From: G963664835 sp963664835
GTDB lineage: Bacteria; Chloroflexota; UBA6077; FW602-bin22; JBCLEL01
DNA: 64,000 nucleotides
Reading direction: 5' to 3'
Assembly (NCBI GenBank): GCA_963664835.2
Contig: CAXXUG010000020.1
Coordinates: 310,001-374,000, forward strand
Positions 32,647 through 40,011 of this stretch are shown piece by piece. Position 1 is the stretch's first letter. The number at the start of each line of letters is the position of its first letter. Both the position numbers and the translations under genes were made by a program. Below the pieces are notes generated by a model, which searched no databases, was not told the DNA's origin, and saw only the letters and a list, made by a program, of their open reading frames with translations.

Positions 32647-34151
32647 CAGAACCGTCCCCCTATCCCATGCTTTGCGTGCACGATCGCCAACTCGGACGCC
32701 GGCTTCAGGTCGGCCGCCGCTCTGGCCGTCAGCGCCAGGGACATCACGAAATCGTCGTGCCCCTCGTCGTCCGGCACGAAAAACCTCATCCTCTGGTTCT
32801 GGTCGACTTCGTAGCGACAGGCCACGCACTGGATCCAGAACTCATCCCACTTCGCGGCTTCCCCGGCGAGCGGGTCGCCGGTCGGCTTCGTGTACATGCT
32901 GAGCCGGCCGGCATTGACCGCGGAGAGCAGCTCATAGGCAAGCTCGCTCTTGCTCTTCGCCGTGAACTGGAAGTCCTCGACGACGCTCGCTCCCATCGAA
33001 TCTCGAAGGAAGCTGGCCAAGCCGGCCCCGACGCCGGTGGCATCTACGCACGCCTTGGATATGCGCCATCGATCCCTGAGCAGCTCCAGCAGCCTCTCGT
33101 ATTGCGTCCGGTGCTTCTCTCCAGTCCACCAGTAGTGCCTTACAATCTCGATCCGCGGCTCCAACGAGCCGGCGACCTCGACGAATTCCACTCTTCCGAT
33201 CGTGACGACCGTCGAGTCCTTCCGCGGTCTCAGACGGCGCAGCGCGGCGCCTTCGCTCTCTTCGTCCTCGCCGGCGACGTCGATGCCGGCCACGTACTGT
33301 GCTGCGTCCGACGCGCCATCCATGCTTTGATGCGACCCTCGCATCATGTCGATCTGCGCGTCGGTCAAGAACCGGCCTGCCCCGCTGATCGTCTTCAGCT
33401 CGTACTGCGTCCTGAAGATCGGATGACCTTCGCCGAGACGCGCCTTCTCACCTTCGACGAACGTCCCGTAGGCCGGCGCCGCTTCGGCGACGACCCACCA
33501 GGGATACTCGAAGTGCCGCTGCTTCCCATCCCGCCTCTCACTTTCCAGGTTTTGCTGTTTGAAGCGCTCGAGCAGCGTGGAGTCGTCCCACGCGGTGCCG
33601 TAGTAGACACGGGGCGCGTTTGTGCTTGCGGTCATCGGCACGAAGTCGCGGTCGTGCTTGAAGGGGTCTATGTCCTGGGCCTCGTCGAACTCCATCAACA
33701 AGCTGGCGGTAGCTCCTACGACTGATGCGACCGGCCGGGCCGAAAGGAATATCGCCCTTGCCAATCCCAGCCGAATCATGTAGCCAAGCTCCGGCTTCCA
33801 ACGGTCCTTCAGCAACGGATTGCCAAGCATTGCGGACAGCCGCTGGATACTGTTGACTACCTGCGGTCTCCGTGTGGGGGCGACCTTTATCAGGCTGCCG
33901 CCTCTGTTCTGAAATAGGGCCAGGAGGTAACACTCGACCTGGGCGGAAAGCTCGTTTTTGCCGGCCTGCCTGCTCATCATCACCGAAAAGCTGCCACCCT
34001 CGCCTCCGATCACCGCGCTAGCGATCGCTCTGGCCGGTTCCAGTTGATAGTGGCGCATCGGCCGCCCGATGACCCGGCCGGCAAACTCGCCGACGTCCGT
34101 AAGCGAAGCTCTCAGGGATTCGCGCAGTTTGTCCGGTCGTGCTACAGCCAT
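32646..34151 (-). CDS. Terminase large subunit
   Basis: A 501-residue DNA-packaging motor. The ATPase part has a Walker-A-like SRQAGKNE (60-67), an adenine/coupling stretch, and Walker B LLMEFDEAQD (151-160). The nuclease part has YVAGIDVAGED (first metal Asp), CVDATGVGAGL and DDFVMSLALTA with the last acidic pair. All key residues are present, so the enzyme could be active. The start overlaps the preceding small gene by 10 nt. Confidence 0.93.
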   Translation of the reverse strand: MAVARPDKLRESLRASLTDVGEFAGRVIGRPMRHYQLEPARAIASAVIGGEGGSFSVMMSRQAGKNELSAQVECYLLALFQNRGGSLIKVAPTRRPQVVNSIQRLSAMLGNPLLKDRWKPELGYMIRLGLARAIFLSARPVASVVGATASLLMEFDEAQDIDPFKHDRDFVPMTASTNAPRVYYGTAWDDSTLLERFKQQNLESERRDGKQRHFEYPWWVVAEAAPAYGTFVEGEKARLGEGHPIFRTQYELKTISGAGRFLTDAQIDMMRGSHQSMDGASDAAQYVAGIDVAGEDEESEGAALRRLRPRKDSTVVTIGRVEFVEVAGSLEPRIEIVRHYWWTGEKHRTQYERLLELLRDRWRISKACVDATGVGAGLASFLRDSMGASVVEDFQFTAKSKSELAYELLSAVNAGRLSMYTKPTGDPLAGEAAKWDEFWIQCVACRYEVDQNQRMRFFVPDDEGHDDFVMSLALTARAAADLKPASELAIVHAKHGIGGRF

Positions 34152-34360
34152 AGCTCTTTCACCACTTCGGCCACTACCAGCACCGCCATCCCCACCAACA
34201 GTCCGTTCACCTTGGCGTCTACCGAGTCGACTCGCTTGGCCAGATCGTCCAGACCGCGCCTGGTCACCAGCTCGTATGCCGACTTCGGCCTCTCGTCCAG
34301 CGCAGAACCGGCTCGGGTCTTCTTGGCAAGCGCCCGCAGCCCCTCAGATAGTCCTGTCAT
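34142..34360 (-). CDS. Small membrane protein upstream of terminase
   Basis: A 72-residue protein: a charged N-terminal half, a short coiled-coil (LDDLAKRVDSVDAKV) and one C-terminal membrane helix (GLLVGMAVLVVAEVVKELW). The ATG at 34360 follows GGAGC. The gene overlaps both neighbours, so it is translated with them. A small membrane protein in front of terminase is unusual; the role is unknown. Confidence 0.65.
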   Translation of the reverse strand: MTGLSEGLRALAKKTRAGSALDERPKSAYELVTRRGLDDLAKRVDSVDAKVNGLLVGMAVLVVAEVVKELWL

Positions 34361-34661
34361 CGATACCAAGCTCCGTTCCCACTTCCTGCAACAGCGAACC
34401 GAGCAGCTCGTCTATCCGCCGGCCGGAATCCCCAGACAGCGATTTCTGCGCCTTGAGCACCCTGGCCAGTCGTTCGATCGACTTCCCGATCAGATCGAGA
34501 TTGGCAGGTTTCTTGCCCTCCTGGGCATTCGCCTGCTCGTAGATCAGATCCCGGAGGAGCCGAATCTCCGTAGACAGGTCCGCCGGATCGGCGGTTGAGC
34601 CGATCCAGTCGGCTTGGTGGGCCGGCACCGGCGACACTCGGATTCGCGTTGTTGCGCTCAA
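34344..34661 (-). CDS. First gene of the phage module, possible small terminase subunit
   Basis: A 105-residue, mostly helical protein (STEIRLLRDLIYEQ...LIGKSIERLARVLKAQKSLSGDSGRRIDELLGSLLQEVGTELG). Size, helical content and position two genes before the large terminase suggest the small subunit that recognises DNA, although no helix-turn-helix is obvious. A TTG start at 34661 is used. The AT-rich tract at 34672-34715, with TATATATAG, probably holds the operon promoter on this strand; the rest of 34662-34923 holds no gene. Confidence 0.55.
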   Translation of the reverse strand: MSATTRIRVSPVPAHQADWIGSTADPADLSTEIRLLRDLIYEQANAQEGKKPANLDLIGKSIERLARVLKAQKSLSGDSGRRIDELLGSLLQEVGTELGIDDRTI

Positions 34662-34923
34662 TATTTCAATTCCCAGATAGCGAATATATGTTCTAGTCTC
34701 TATATATAGTATGCAGTTAGCACCCCAAAGTGGAAACCTCTGGCGGGAAATTGGGCGAAAATTCGTTCCCTGCGGGTGGTTCGGCGTCGCCGGCGGATAT
34801 ACTTGGAGACAGATCGGCGTCCCGCAAGCTTGACAACGGACGCAGTTTTCTGACCGACACCCGGCTACTTGGTCTCGGTTCGACAGGGACCTCGCCAGAT
34901 TAGAGCGTAGGAGTGGCTGTTAG

Positions 34924-35478
34924 ATGGCCTTAGCTAGAAGCAAACCCTTAACCCCCGACGACCTGGAGCAAATGTCGGAGGAGGGCCGGCTCGAGCTAGT
35001 TCGGGGAGAGGTACTGGATAGGGCGCCGACGGGTTTCGAGCATGGCGCGATCGTTGCCAAGCTGACGATGTTGATGAACCATCACGCCACGACCCGGCGC
35101 TTGGGCAAGGTGGTTACCGGCGACGTCGGATTTCATCTTGCTGAGGAGCCTGACTTGGTGCGGGCGCCGGATGTTGCCTTTCTGCCTTCTGACTCCGTTC
35201 CAACGGGTCTGGCCGGTCGTCGCTTCGTCGAAGGCGCGCCAGTCGTGGTTGTCGAAGTCGTCTCGCCCACGGATCGAGCCGTTGATATATTCGAGCGCGT
35301 AGATGACTATCTAAACGCCGGCGCAAGGATTATCTGGGTTGTATATCCTTCGCTTCAGCAGGTGGTTGAGTACAGTTCACCTGGGGAGTCTCGTATCCTG
35401 CGGCCCGGCGAAAAGCTGGATGGAGGCGGCGTTTTCCCGGGATTCTCCTGCCCAGTTGGGGATATATTCGTCGACTGA
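34924..35478 (+). CDS. Uma2-family PD-(D/E)XK nuclease-like protein
   Basis: A 184-residue protein of the Uma2 (DUF820) family, abundant in Cyanobacteria and Chloroflexota. The motif blocks are LTPDDLEQMSEEGRLELVRGEVLDRAPTGFEHG, DLVRAPDVAFL (metal Asp), VVVVEVVSPTDRAVDIFERVDDYLNAGARIIWVVYP (E-x-V core and following Lys-equivalent region). Many family members are linked to mobile elements. Function is mostly unknown. It lies just outside the phage-type operon and points away from it. Confidence 0.9.
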   Translation: MALARSKPLTPDDLEQMSEEGRLELVRGEVLDRAPTGFEHGAIVAKLTMLMNHHATTRRLGKVVTGDVGFHLAEEPDLVRAPDVAFLPSDSVPTGLAGRRFVEGAPVVVVEVVSPTDRAVDIFERVDDYLNAGARIIWVVYPSLQQVVEYSSPGESRILRPGEKLDGGGVFPGFSCPVGDIFVD

Positions 35479-35555
35479 CTGAGCCACCCGGCGAACTCTT
35501 GCGGCTGCCGGCCGAACTCCGGCCACACGCTCACATATGTGTATGAGATTTGCCC

Positions 35556-36233
35556 ATGGGAGATAGCTTGACGGAATCCATCCCGAAGACCGCGATCGAA
35601 GCCGTGTTGTTCGACGCCGATGGCGTGTTGCAGACAGTTTCCGCCGGCGTGCGCGACAACCTAGCCCAACTCCTTCCGCCGGGAGATGACGACGTCGATG
35701 GGTTCATCGAGGAACTCTTCAAGGTCGAGCGCCCCGCTCTCGCTGATGGGAGCGATGTGATACCAAGCTTCAGTGCGCTCCTCCGGCGTCGCGGGTCCAA
35801 CGCCGACCCCGGCGTCATTCTGAGCATACTCAACTCCATCGTCGTTCATTCAGAGATGCTTGGCGTCGTCGACCGGCTGCGAGAATCCGGTATCAAGTGC
35901 TACCTTGCGAGCAACCAGCAACGCCACAGAGCGAAGTACATGTCTGAGACGCTGGGGTATCGGGAGCGCTTCGATCGGCAGTTCTACTCCTGCTGGGTGG
36001 GAGACGCCAAGCCGAGCCGGGCCTACTTCGAGCAGGTCCTGGCCGCGATTGATCTGCCTCCGGACCGGGTATTGTTCCTGGACGACCAAGAGGACAACGT
36101 TGCCGGCGCCCGCGAGCTTGGCATCCACGCGTCGGTGTTCCAGCTACATCGCGGCGTCGACAATCGGCGCGTCCTAGTGCGGCTACTGCGCTCCTACGGG
36201 CTTCGCGTGGACCAAGTAATTCGCCGGCGGTGA
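35556..36233 (+). CDS. HAD-superfamily phosphatase-like hydrolase
   Basis: A 225-residue protein. Motif I VLFDADGVL supplies the nucleophile Asp and acid Asp, motif II is in CYLASNQQRHR, the motif III Lys is in GDAKPSRAYF, and motif IV is LFLDDQEDNVAGA. A helical cap lies between I and II. The start is uncertain: ATG 35556 has no ribosome site, while a TTG at 35568 follows GGGAG. Substrate unknown. It converges on the sugar dehydrogenase gene. Confidence 0.9.
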   Translation: MGDSLTESIPKTAIEAVLFDADGVLQTVSAGVRDNLAQLLPPGDDDVDGFIEELFKVERPALADGSDVIPSFSALLRRRGSNADPGVILSILNSIVVHSEMLGVVDRLRESGIKCYLASNQQRHRAKYMSETLGYRERFDRQFYSCWVGDAKPSRAYFEQVLAAIDLPPDRVLFLDDQEDNVAGARELGIHASVFQLHRGVDNRRVLVRLLRSYGLRVDQVIRRR

Positions 36234-36272
36234 AAATCGCGCGTCTATGGTGGTTCAGTGTGGTTTCGCAGA

Positions 36273-39200
36273 CTATTTGAGAGTCTGAAGAAACGCCACA
36301 ATGGCTTCCGTGTCTTCCTCGGAGAGGCCCATGTTTACCATTGCGGTGTCCGGCTTGAACCTTACCGGGTCGAGGATCCAGCGTCTGACGTTTTCAGGTG
36401 TGTTACCCAATACGCCGGCGATCAGAGGCCATTTCGAAGGATCGCCGAAGCCGTCCAAAGCCGGCCCCGATGTTCCGACGGCCTCCGGGACAGAAGAGAC
36501 TGCGTGACATGCGACGCATCCTCGATCGACGAACAACTGCCTGCCCTGATCAGCGAGAGAGACAGTTGGCTCAGCGGGTGAGACGGTCGCTGTGGCAGTG
36601 GCGGTCGGCGTGGCAATGGCAGCTTGGATTTCGGACTCCAACGCGAGAATAACGCCGTCAGAGTAATTCGTGACGTAGAGATTGCCATCCTCGTCTTCCC
36701 CTACGGCTGCGATCTTGAATGGACTGTCGAAAAGCAAGGCGGTTTCCCAAGTCTCCCCGTTCTGCCTTAGCCCCCAGATGCGCCCGGAACAAAAGTCGGT
36801 GTAGAGATAGGCGCCTTGTATGGAGACGAACTGGGAACCGCGATAGAAGGGGTCGTCGTTCATTGCGCATGTTTGCGAATGCGCATATTCAACAATTGGT
36901 TGAGTGAGCGCGGACAAACTGGATGGAGTCGAATCCATGCAGTGGACACCTTCGCAGATAGCCCAGCCATAGTTCTCACCGCCCTTGCTTGACGTCGGTT
37001 GGTAGTTGACCTCTTCGAATTCGCCTTCCCCGGCGTCGCTGATGTACAGGTCGCCGGTCTGCCTGTCGAAGGCGAAGCCCCAGGGGTTGCGCAGACCCAG
37101 GGCCCAGATCTCGGCTCGGTAGCCGTCGGTCTCAGCGAACGGATTGTCGTCGGGAATAGCGTAAGGGGATATGCCGGACTCTACGTCTATCCGCAATATC
37201 TTTCCGAGCAAGGAGTTGGGATCCTGAGCTCGATTCTCAGGGTCGTCCAGAGGACCGCCATCGCCCGTGCCGATGTAGAGATAGCCGTCCCTAGGTCCAA
37301 ACGCCATGTGCCCGCCGTTGTGAATTGCATCAGGCTGGTCGATCCTGAGGATGATTTCGGCGCTATGAGGATCGGCCACGTTGAGATCGGAGGTCAGCCT
37401 GTATCTGGCAATCTCAGTATGGCCTTCGGCGTTCGTGTAGTTGACGTAGAAATACTGTTTCTCGGCATAGTCCGGCGGAAAAGCGACGCTGAGCAGACCT
37501 TGCTCGTGGCAGCAGGAAACCTGCTCCGATATGTCGAGGAAGGGAGTGGCGAGCAGAACTCCATCGCTGATGATCCTGATACGGCCTTTTTGCTCGACCA
37601 CGAACAGTCGACCGCTGCCGTCGCCAGCATCGGTGATCTGAATGGGCAACTCAAAACTGCCGCGCAGATTGACCAGCGGCCAATCCGGCGGAGATCCCGC
37701 GAATTTTGGCTGGGTTGTTAGGCCGCCTAACACTCTGATCTCCCTCCAGGAGACCCAACTGGGGCTCTTGGTAGTCAGGATCGACACTTTGTTGAGGATC
37801 AAAGGTGGATCGAGTGGCAGGCTCAGAGTCTGTCCGTCCGAAGTGGGATTGTCTATATACTCGTGAAGCTTGGTGAGTGTGCCTGAAGCCCCGCCGATCC
37901 AGATCTGATGGCTGGTCTCGCCGGCCGGCGCCTGTGCCACGACCATCTCGATTTGGTCTACCAAGTAGTACCTGTCAAATGTCAACTCGAGCCACTGAAC
38001 AGGATAACGCCTTGACGACCAGTACGTCTCAGGATCGCCATCGATGACCTGCCAGGCCGAATGGGGGTTAGATGATACCCGCACCGTTCCGAACAGTGCG
38101 ACGTTTGGCCTCTCTGGGGATTGGGCGACGGTCGTTTCCACAGCAGTAGTGCCAGGTGCTTGGCCCCCTCCTTCCAACGCGAGAACGAAACCCTCGTTGT
38201 AGTTGGTTACATATAGGTTGCCATCCTCATCTTCGCCGATGGCTGTGATTCGGAAAGGAGCATCGTATAACAGCGCGCTTTCCCACTTATCCTCGATCGG
38301 TCTCAAACCCCAGATCCGCCCGCTGCAGAAGTCCGCATAGAAATATATGCCCTGCATGGGAGTGGACCGAGTGCCGCGATAGACGCGACCTCCAATCACC
38401 GCGCATCCATGTGTATGTGGATACTCGGCAACTGGTTGGGTGAGTCCCTCTGCATCGCAGAGCACGGTTGGCTCATATAGTGCTACGTGGCAGTGGATGC
38501 CTTCCAGGATCGCCCAGCCGTAGTTCTCGCCACCTTTGCTCGAGGCCGGCTGGTAGTTGATCTCTTCGAACTCTATTAACCCGACATCGCCGATGTACAG
38601 GTCGCCGGTCTGCCTGTCGAAGGCGAAGCCCCAGGGGTTGCGCAGACCCAAGGCCCAGATCTCGCCTCGGTGGCCGGCCGTTTGGACAAAGGGATTGTCG
38701 TCGGGAATAGCGTAAGGGGATATGCCGGACTCTACGTCTATCCGCAATATCTTTCCCAGCAAGGAGTTGGGATCCTGAGCTCGATTCTCAGGGTCGCCCA
38801 GAGGACCGCCGTCTCCCGTGCCGATGTAGAGATAGCCGTCCCTAGGTCCAAACGCCATGTGCCCGCCGTTGTGAATTGCATCAGGCTGGTCGATCCTGAG
38901 GATGATTTCGGCGCTATGAGGATCGGCCACGTTGAGATCGGAGGTCAGCCTGTATCTGGCAATCTCAGTATCGCCTTCGGCGTTTGTGTAGTTGACGTAG
39001 AAATACTGTTTCTCGGCATAATCCGGCGGAAAGGCCAAACCGAGCAGCCCTTGCTCTATGCAGCAGGAAACTTGCTCCGATATGTCGAGGAATGGGGTGG
39101 GGAGTAACGCTCCATCGCTGATGATCCTGATCCTGCCCTTTTGCTCTATCACGAACAGTCGGCCGCTGCCGTCGCCGGCGTTAATGATCTGAATCGGCAT

Positions 39201-39998
39201 CTCTAGATCGCCGCGCAGCTTGATTTGCGGCCAATCCGATGGGGGGCCAGCGAATTGTGGCTGCAGTGTTGGGTCGCCAAGCACTCTGACCTCCCTCCAA
39301 GCAACCCAACTCGGGCTTTTCGTAGTCAGGATCATGACTCGATCCAGTACCAAAGGTGGATCAAGTGGCAGGGTCAGAGTTTGCCCTTCTGAAGTGGGCA
39401 CGTCGGTATACTCGTGAAGCTTGGTGGATGCGCCCGAAGCATCGCCGACCCAAATCTGATGGCTGGTCTCGCCGGCCGGCGTCTGTGCCACGACCATCTC
39501 GATCCGGTCGACCAGGTGGAGTCGGTCAAGTCTTAACTCTAACCACTGAGAAGGATGGGCCCCTGCCGACCAGGATGTCTCTGGATCGCCATCGATGGCA
39601 GCGAAGGCTGAATGGGTGCCAGATGATACTCGAACTGATCCGAACCGGGCGACATTTACTCTCTCGGGGGCCGGCGTAACCTCCGCTTCTACCGGTGTCT
39701 CAGCTTGACTGGTAACGACGACTTCGACGAGTTTCTCTACGATGCGGGTGACGACGACTTCGACGGGTTTCTCTACGACGCGGGTGACCTCTACCTCGAC
39801 CGGCATTTCGACGATACGGGTGATGGCTATTTCAACCGGCTTTTCGACCACACGGGTTACTGGTCTGTCCACTTCGATCATCTGTGGCTGGCAGCCGGCC
39901 AGGGGCGCCAGGATTGCTGCGTACAGCAGTGCCGCCCCGGCATATATGAACAAGTTGTTCGGTGGCCGATGGAGTGGTGGTTTTGCCAATAGACTCAC
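36273..39998 (-). CDS. Double-propeller PQQ-type sugar dehydrogenase/cytochrome c lipoprotein
   Basis: A 1241-residue exported protein. The order is: membrane segment and lipobox PLAGC (Cys36); VVEKPVEV tether with V-T-R repeats to about 105; F5/8C-type carbohydrate-binding domain (about 112-245); glucose/sorbosone dehydrogenase propeller (about 255-625); a second F5/8C domain and second propeller; Ala/Thr-rich linker; C-terminal cytochrome c with CVACH haem motif and an axial Met near VNMG. The internal repeat period is exactly 517 codons (1551 nt). The predicted role is periplasmic or surface oxidation of sugars, passing electrons to its own haem. Uses a GTG start. Tandem propellers in one chain are unusual. 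Confidence 0.9.
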   Translation of the reverse strand: MSLLAKPPLHRPPNNLFIYAGAALLYAAILAPLAGCQPQMIEVDRPVTRVVEKPVEIAITRIVEMPVEVEVTRVVEKPVEVVVTRIVEKLVEVVVTSQAETPVEAEVTPAPERVNVARFGSVRVSSGTHSAFAAIDGDPETSWSAGAHPSQWLELRLDRLHLVDRIEMVVAQTPAGETSHQIWVGDASGASTKLHEYTDVPTSEGQTLTLPLDPPLVLDRVMILTTKSPSWVAWREVRVLGDPTLQPQFAGPPSDWPQIKLRGDLEMPIQIINAGDGSGRLFVIEQKGRIRIISDGALLPTPFLDISEQVSCCIEQGLLGLAFPPDYAEKQYFYVNYTNAEGDTEIARYRLTSDLNVADPHSAEIILRIDQPDAIHNGGHMAFGPRDGYLYIGTGDGGPLGDPENRAQDPNSLLGKILRIDVESGISPYAIPDDNPFVQTAGHRGEIWALGLRNPWGFAFDRQTGDLYIGDVGLIEFEEINYQPASSKGGENYGWAILEGIHCHVALYEPTVLCDAEGLTQPVAEYPHTHGCAVIGGRVYRGTRSTPMQGIYFYADFCSGRIWGLRPIEDKWESALLYDAPFRITAIGEDEDGNLYVTNYNEGFVLALEGGGQAPGTTAVETTVAQSPERPNVALFGTVRVSSNPHSAWQVIDGDPETYWSSRRYPVQWLELTFDRYYLVDQIEMVVAQAPAGETSHQIWIGGASGTLTKLHEYIDNPTSDGQTLSLPLDPPLILNKVSILTTKSPSWVSWREIRVLGGLTTQPKFAGSPPDWPLVNLRGSFELPIQITDAGDGSGRLFVVEQKGRIRIISDGVLLATPFLDISEQVSCCHEQGLLSVAFPPDYAEKQYFYVNYTNAEGHTEIARYRLTSDLNVADPHSAEIILRIDQPDAIHNGGHMAFGPRDGYLYIGTGDGGPLDDPENRAQDPNSLLGKILRIDVESGISPYAIPDDNPFAETDGYRAEIWALGLRNPWGFAFDRQTGDLYISDAGEGEFEEVNYQPTSSKGGENYGWAICEGVHCMDSTPSSLSALTQPIVEYAHSQTCAMNDDPFYRGSQFVSIQGAYLYTDFCSGRIWGLRQNGETWETALLFDSPFKIAAVGEDEDGNLYVTNYSDGVILALESEIQAAIATPTATATATVSPAEPTVSLADQGRQLFVDRGCVACHAVSSVPEAVGTSGPALDGFGDPSKWPLIAGVLGNTPENVRRWILDPVRFKPDTAMVNMGLSEEDTEAIVAFLQTLK
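37041..37480 (-). repeat. Near-identical internal duplication, unit 1 (partner 38592-39031)
   Basis: This stretch and 38592-39031 are almost identical base for base at an offset of 1551 nt, for example across GATGTACAGGTCGCCGGTCT and the ATAGCGTAAGGGGATATGCC block. Outside it the two halves of the gene diverge to clear paralogy. The local identity points to recent gene conversion inside the gene. Confidence 0.85.
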
Positions 39999-40011
39999 CT
40001 TGCCGCCTGCC

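Larger units (their letters stand above)
23935..34661 (-). mobile_element. Phage-derived head/lysis module (GTA-like or prophage remnant)
   Basis: Twelve genes on the minus strand in tight, mostly overlapping order: two small genes, terminase, portal, glycosidase-like protein, protease-capsid fusion, small hypothetical, adaptor, amidase, tail/fibre protein, small hypothetical, holin-like. There is no integrase, repressor, replication gene, tail tube or tape measure, and no attachment repeat was noticed. Base composition and abundance of GCCGGC match the host genes, so the module has been resident for long. All genes are open. Either a domesticated particle (gene transfer agent) or the late operon of a short-tailed prophage that lost the rest. 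Confidence 0.8.

Noticed and set aside
31606..33725. Long plus-strand frames opposite portal and terminase
   Set aside because: The minus strand carries coupled genes with ATPase and nuclease motifs; the plus frames have no start signal or family.
23900..34923. Attachment-site repeats around the phage-type module
   Set aside because: No direct repeat or tRNA end was recognised at either edge, so no att site is called.
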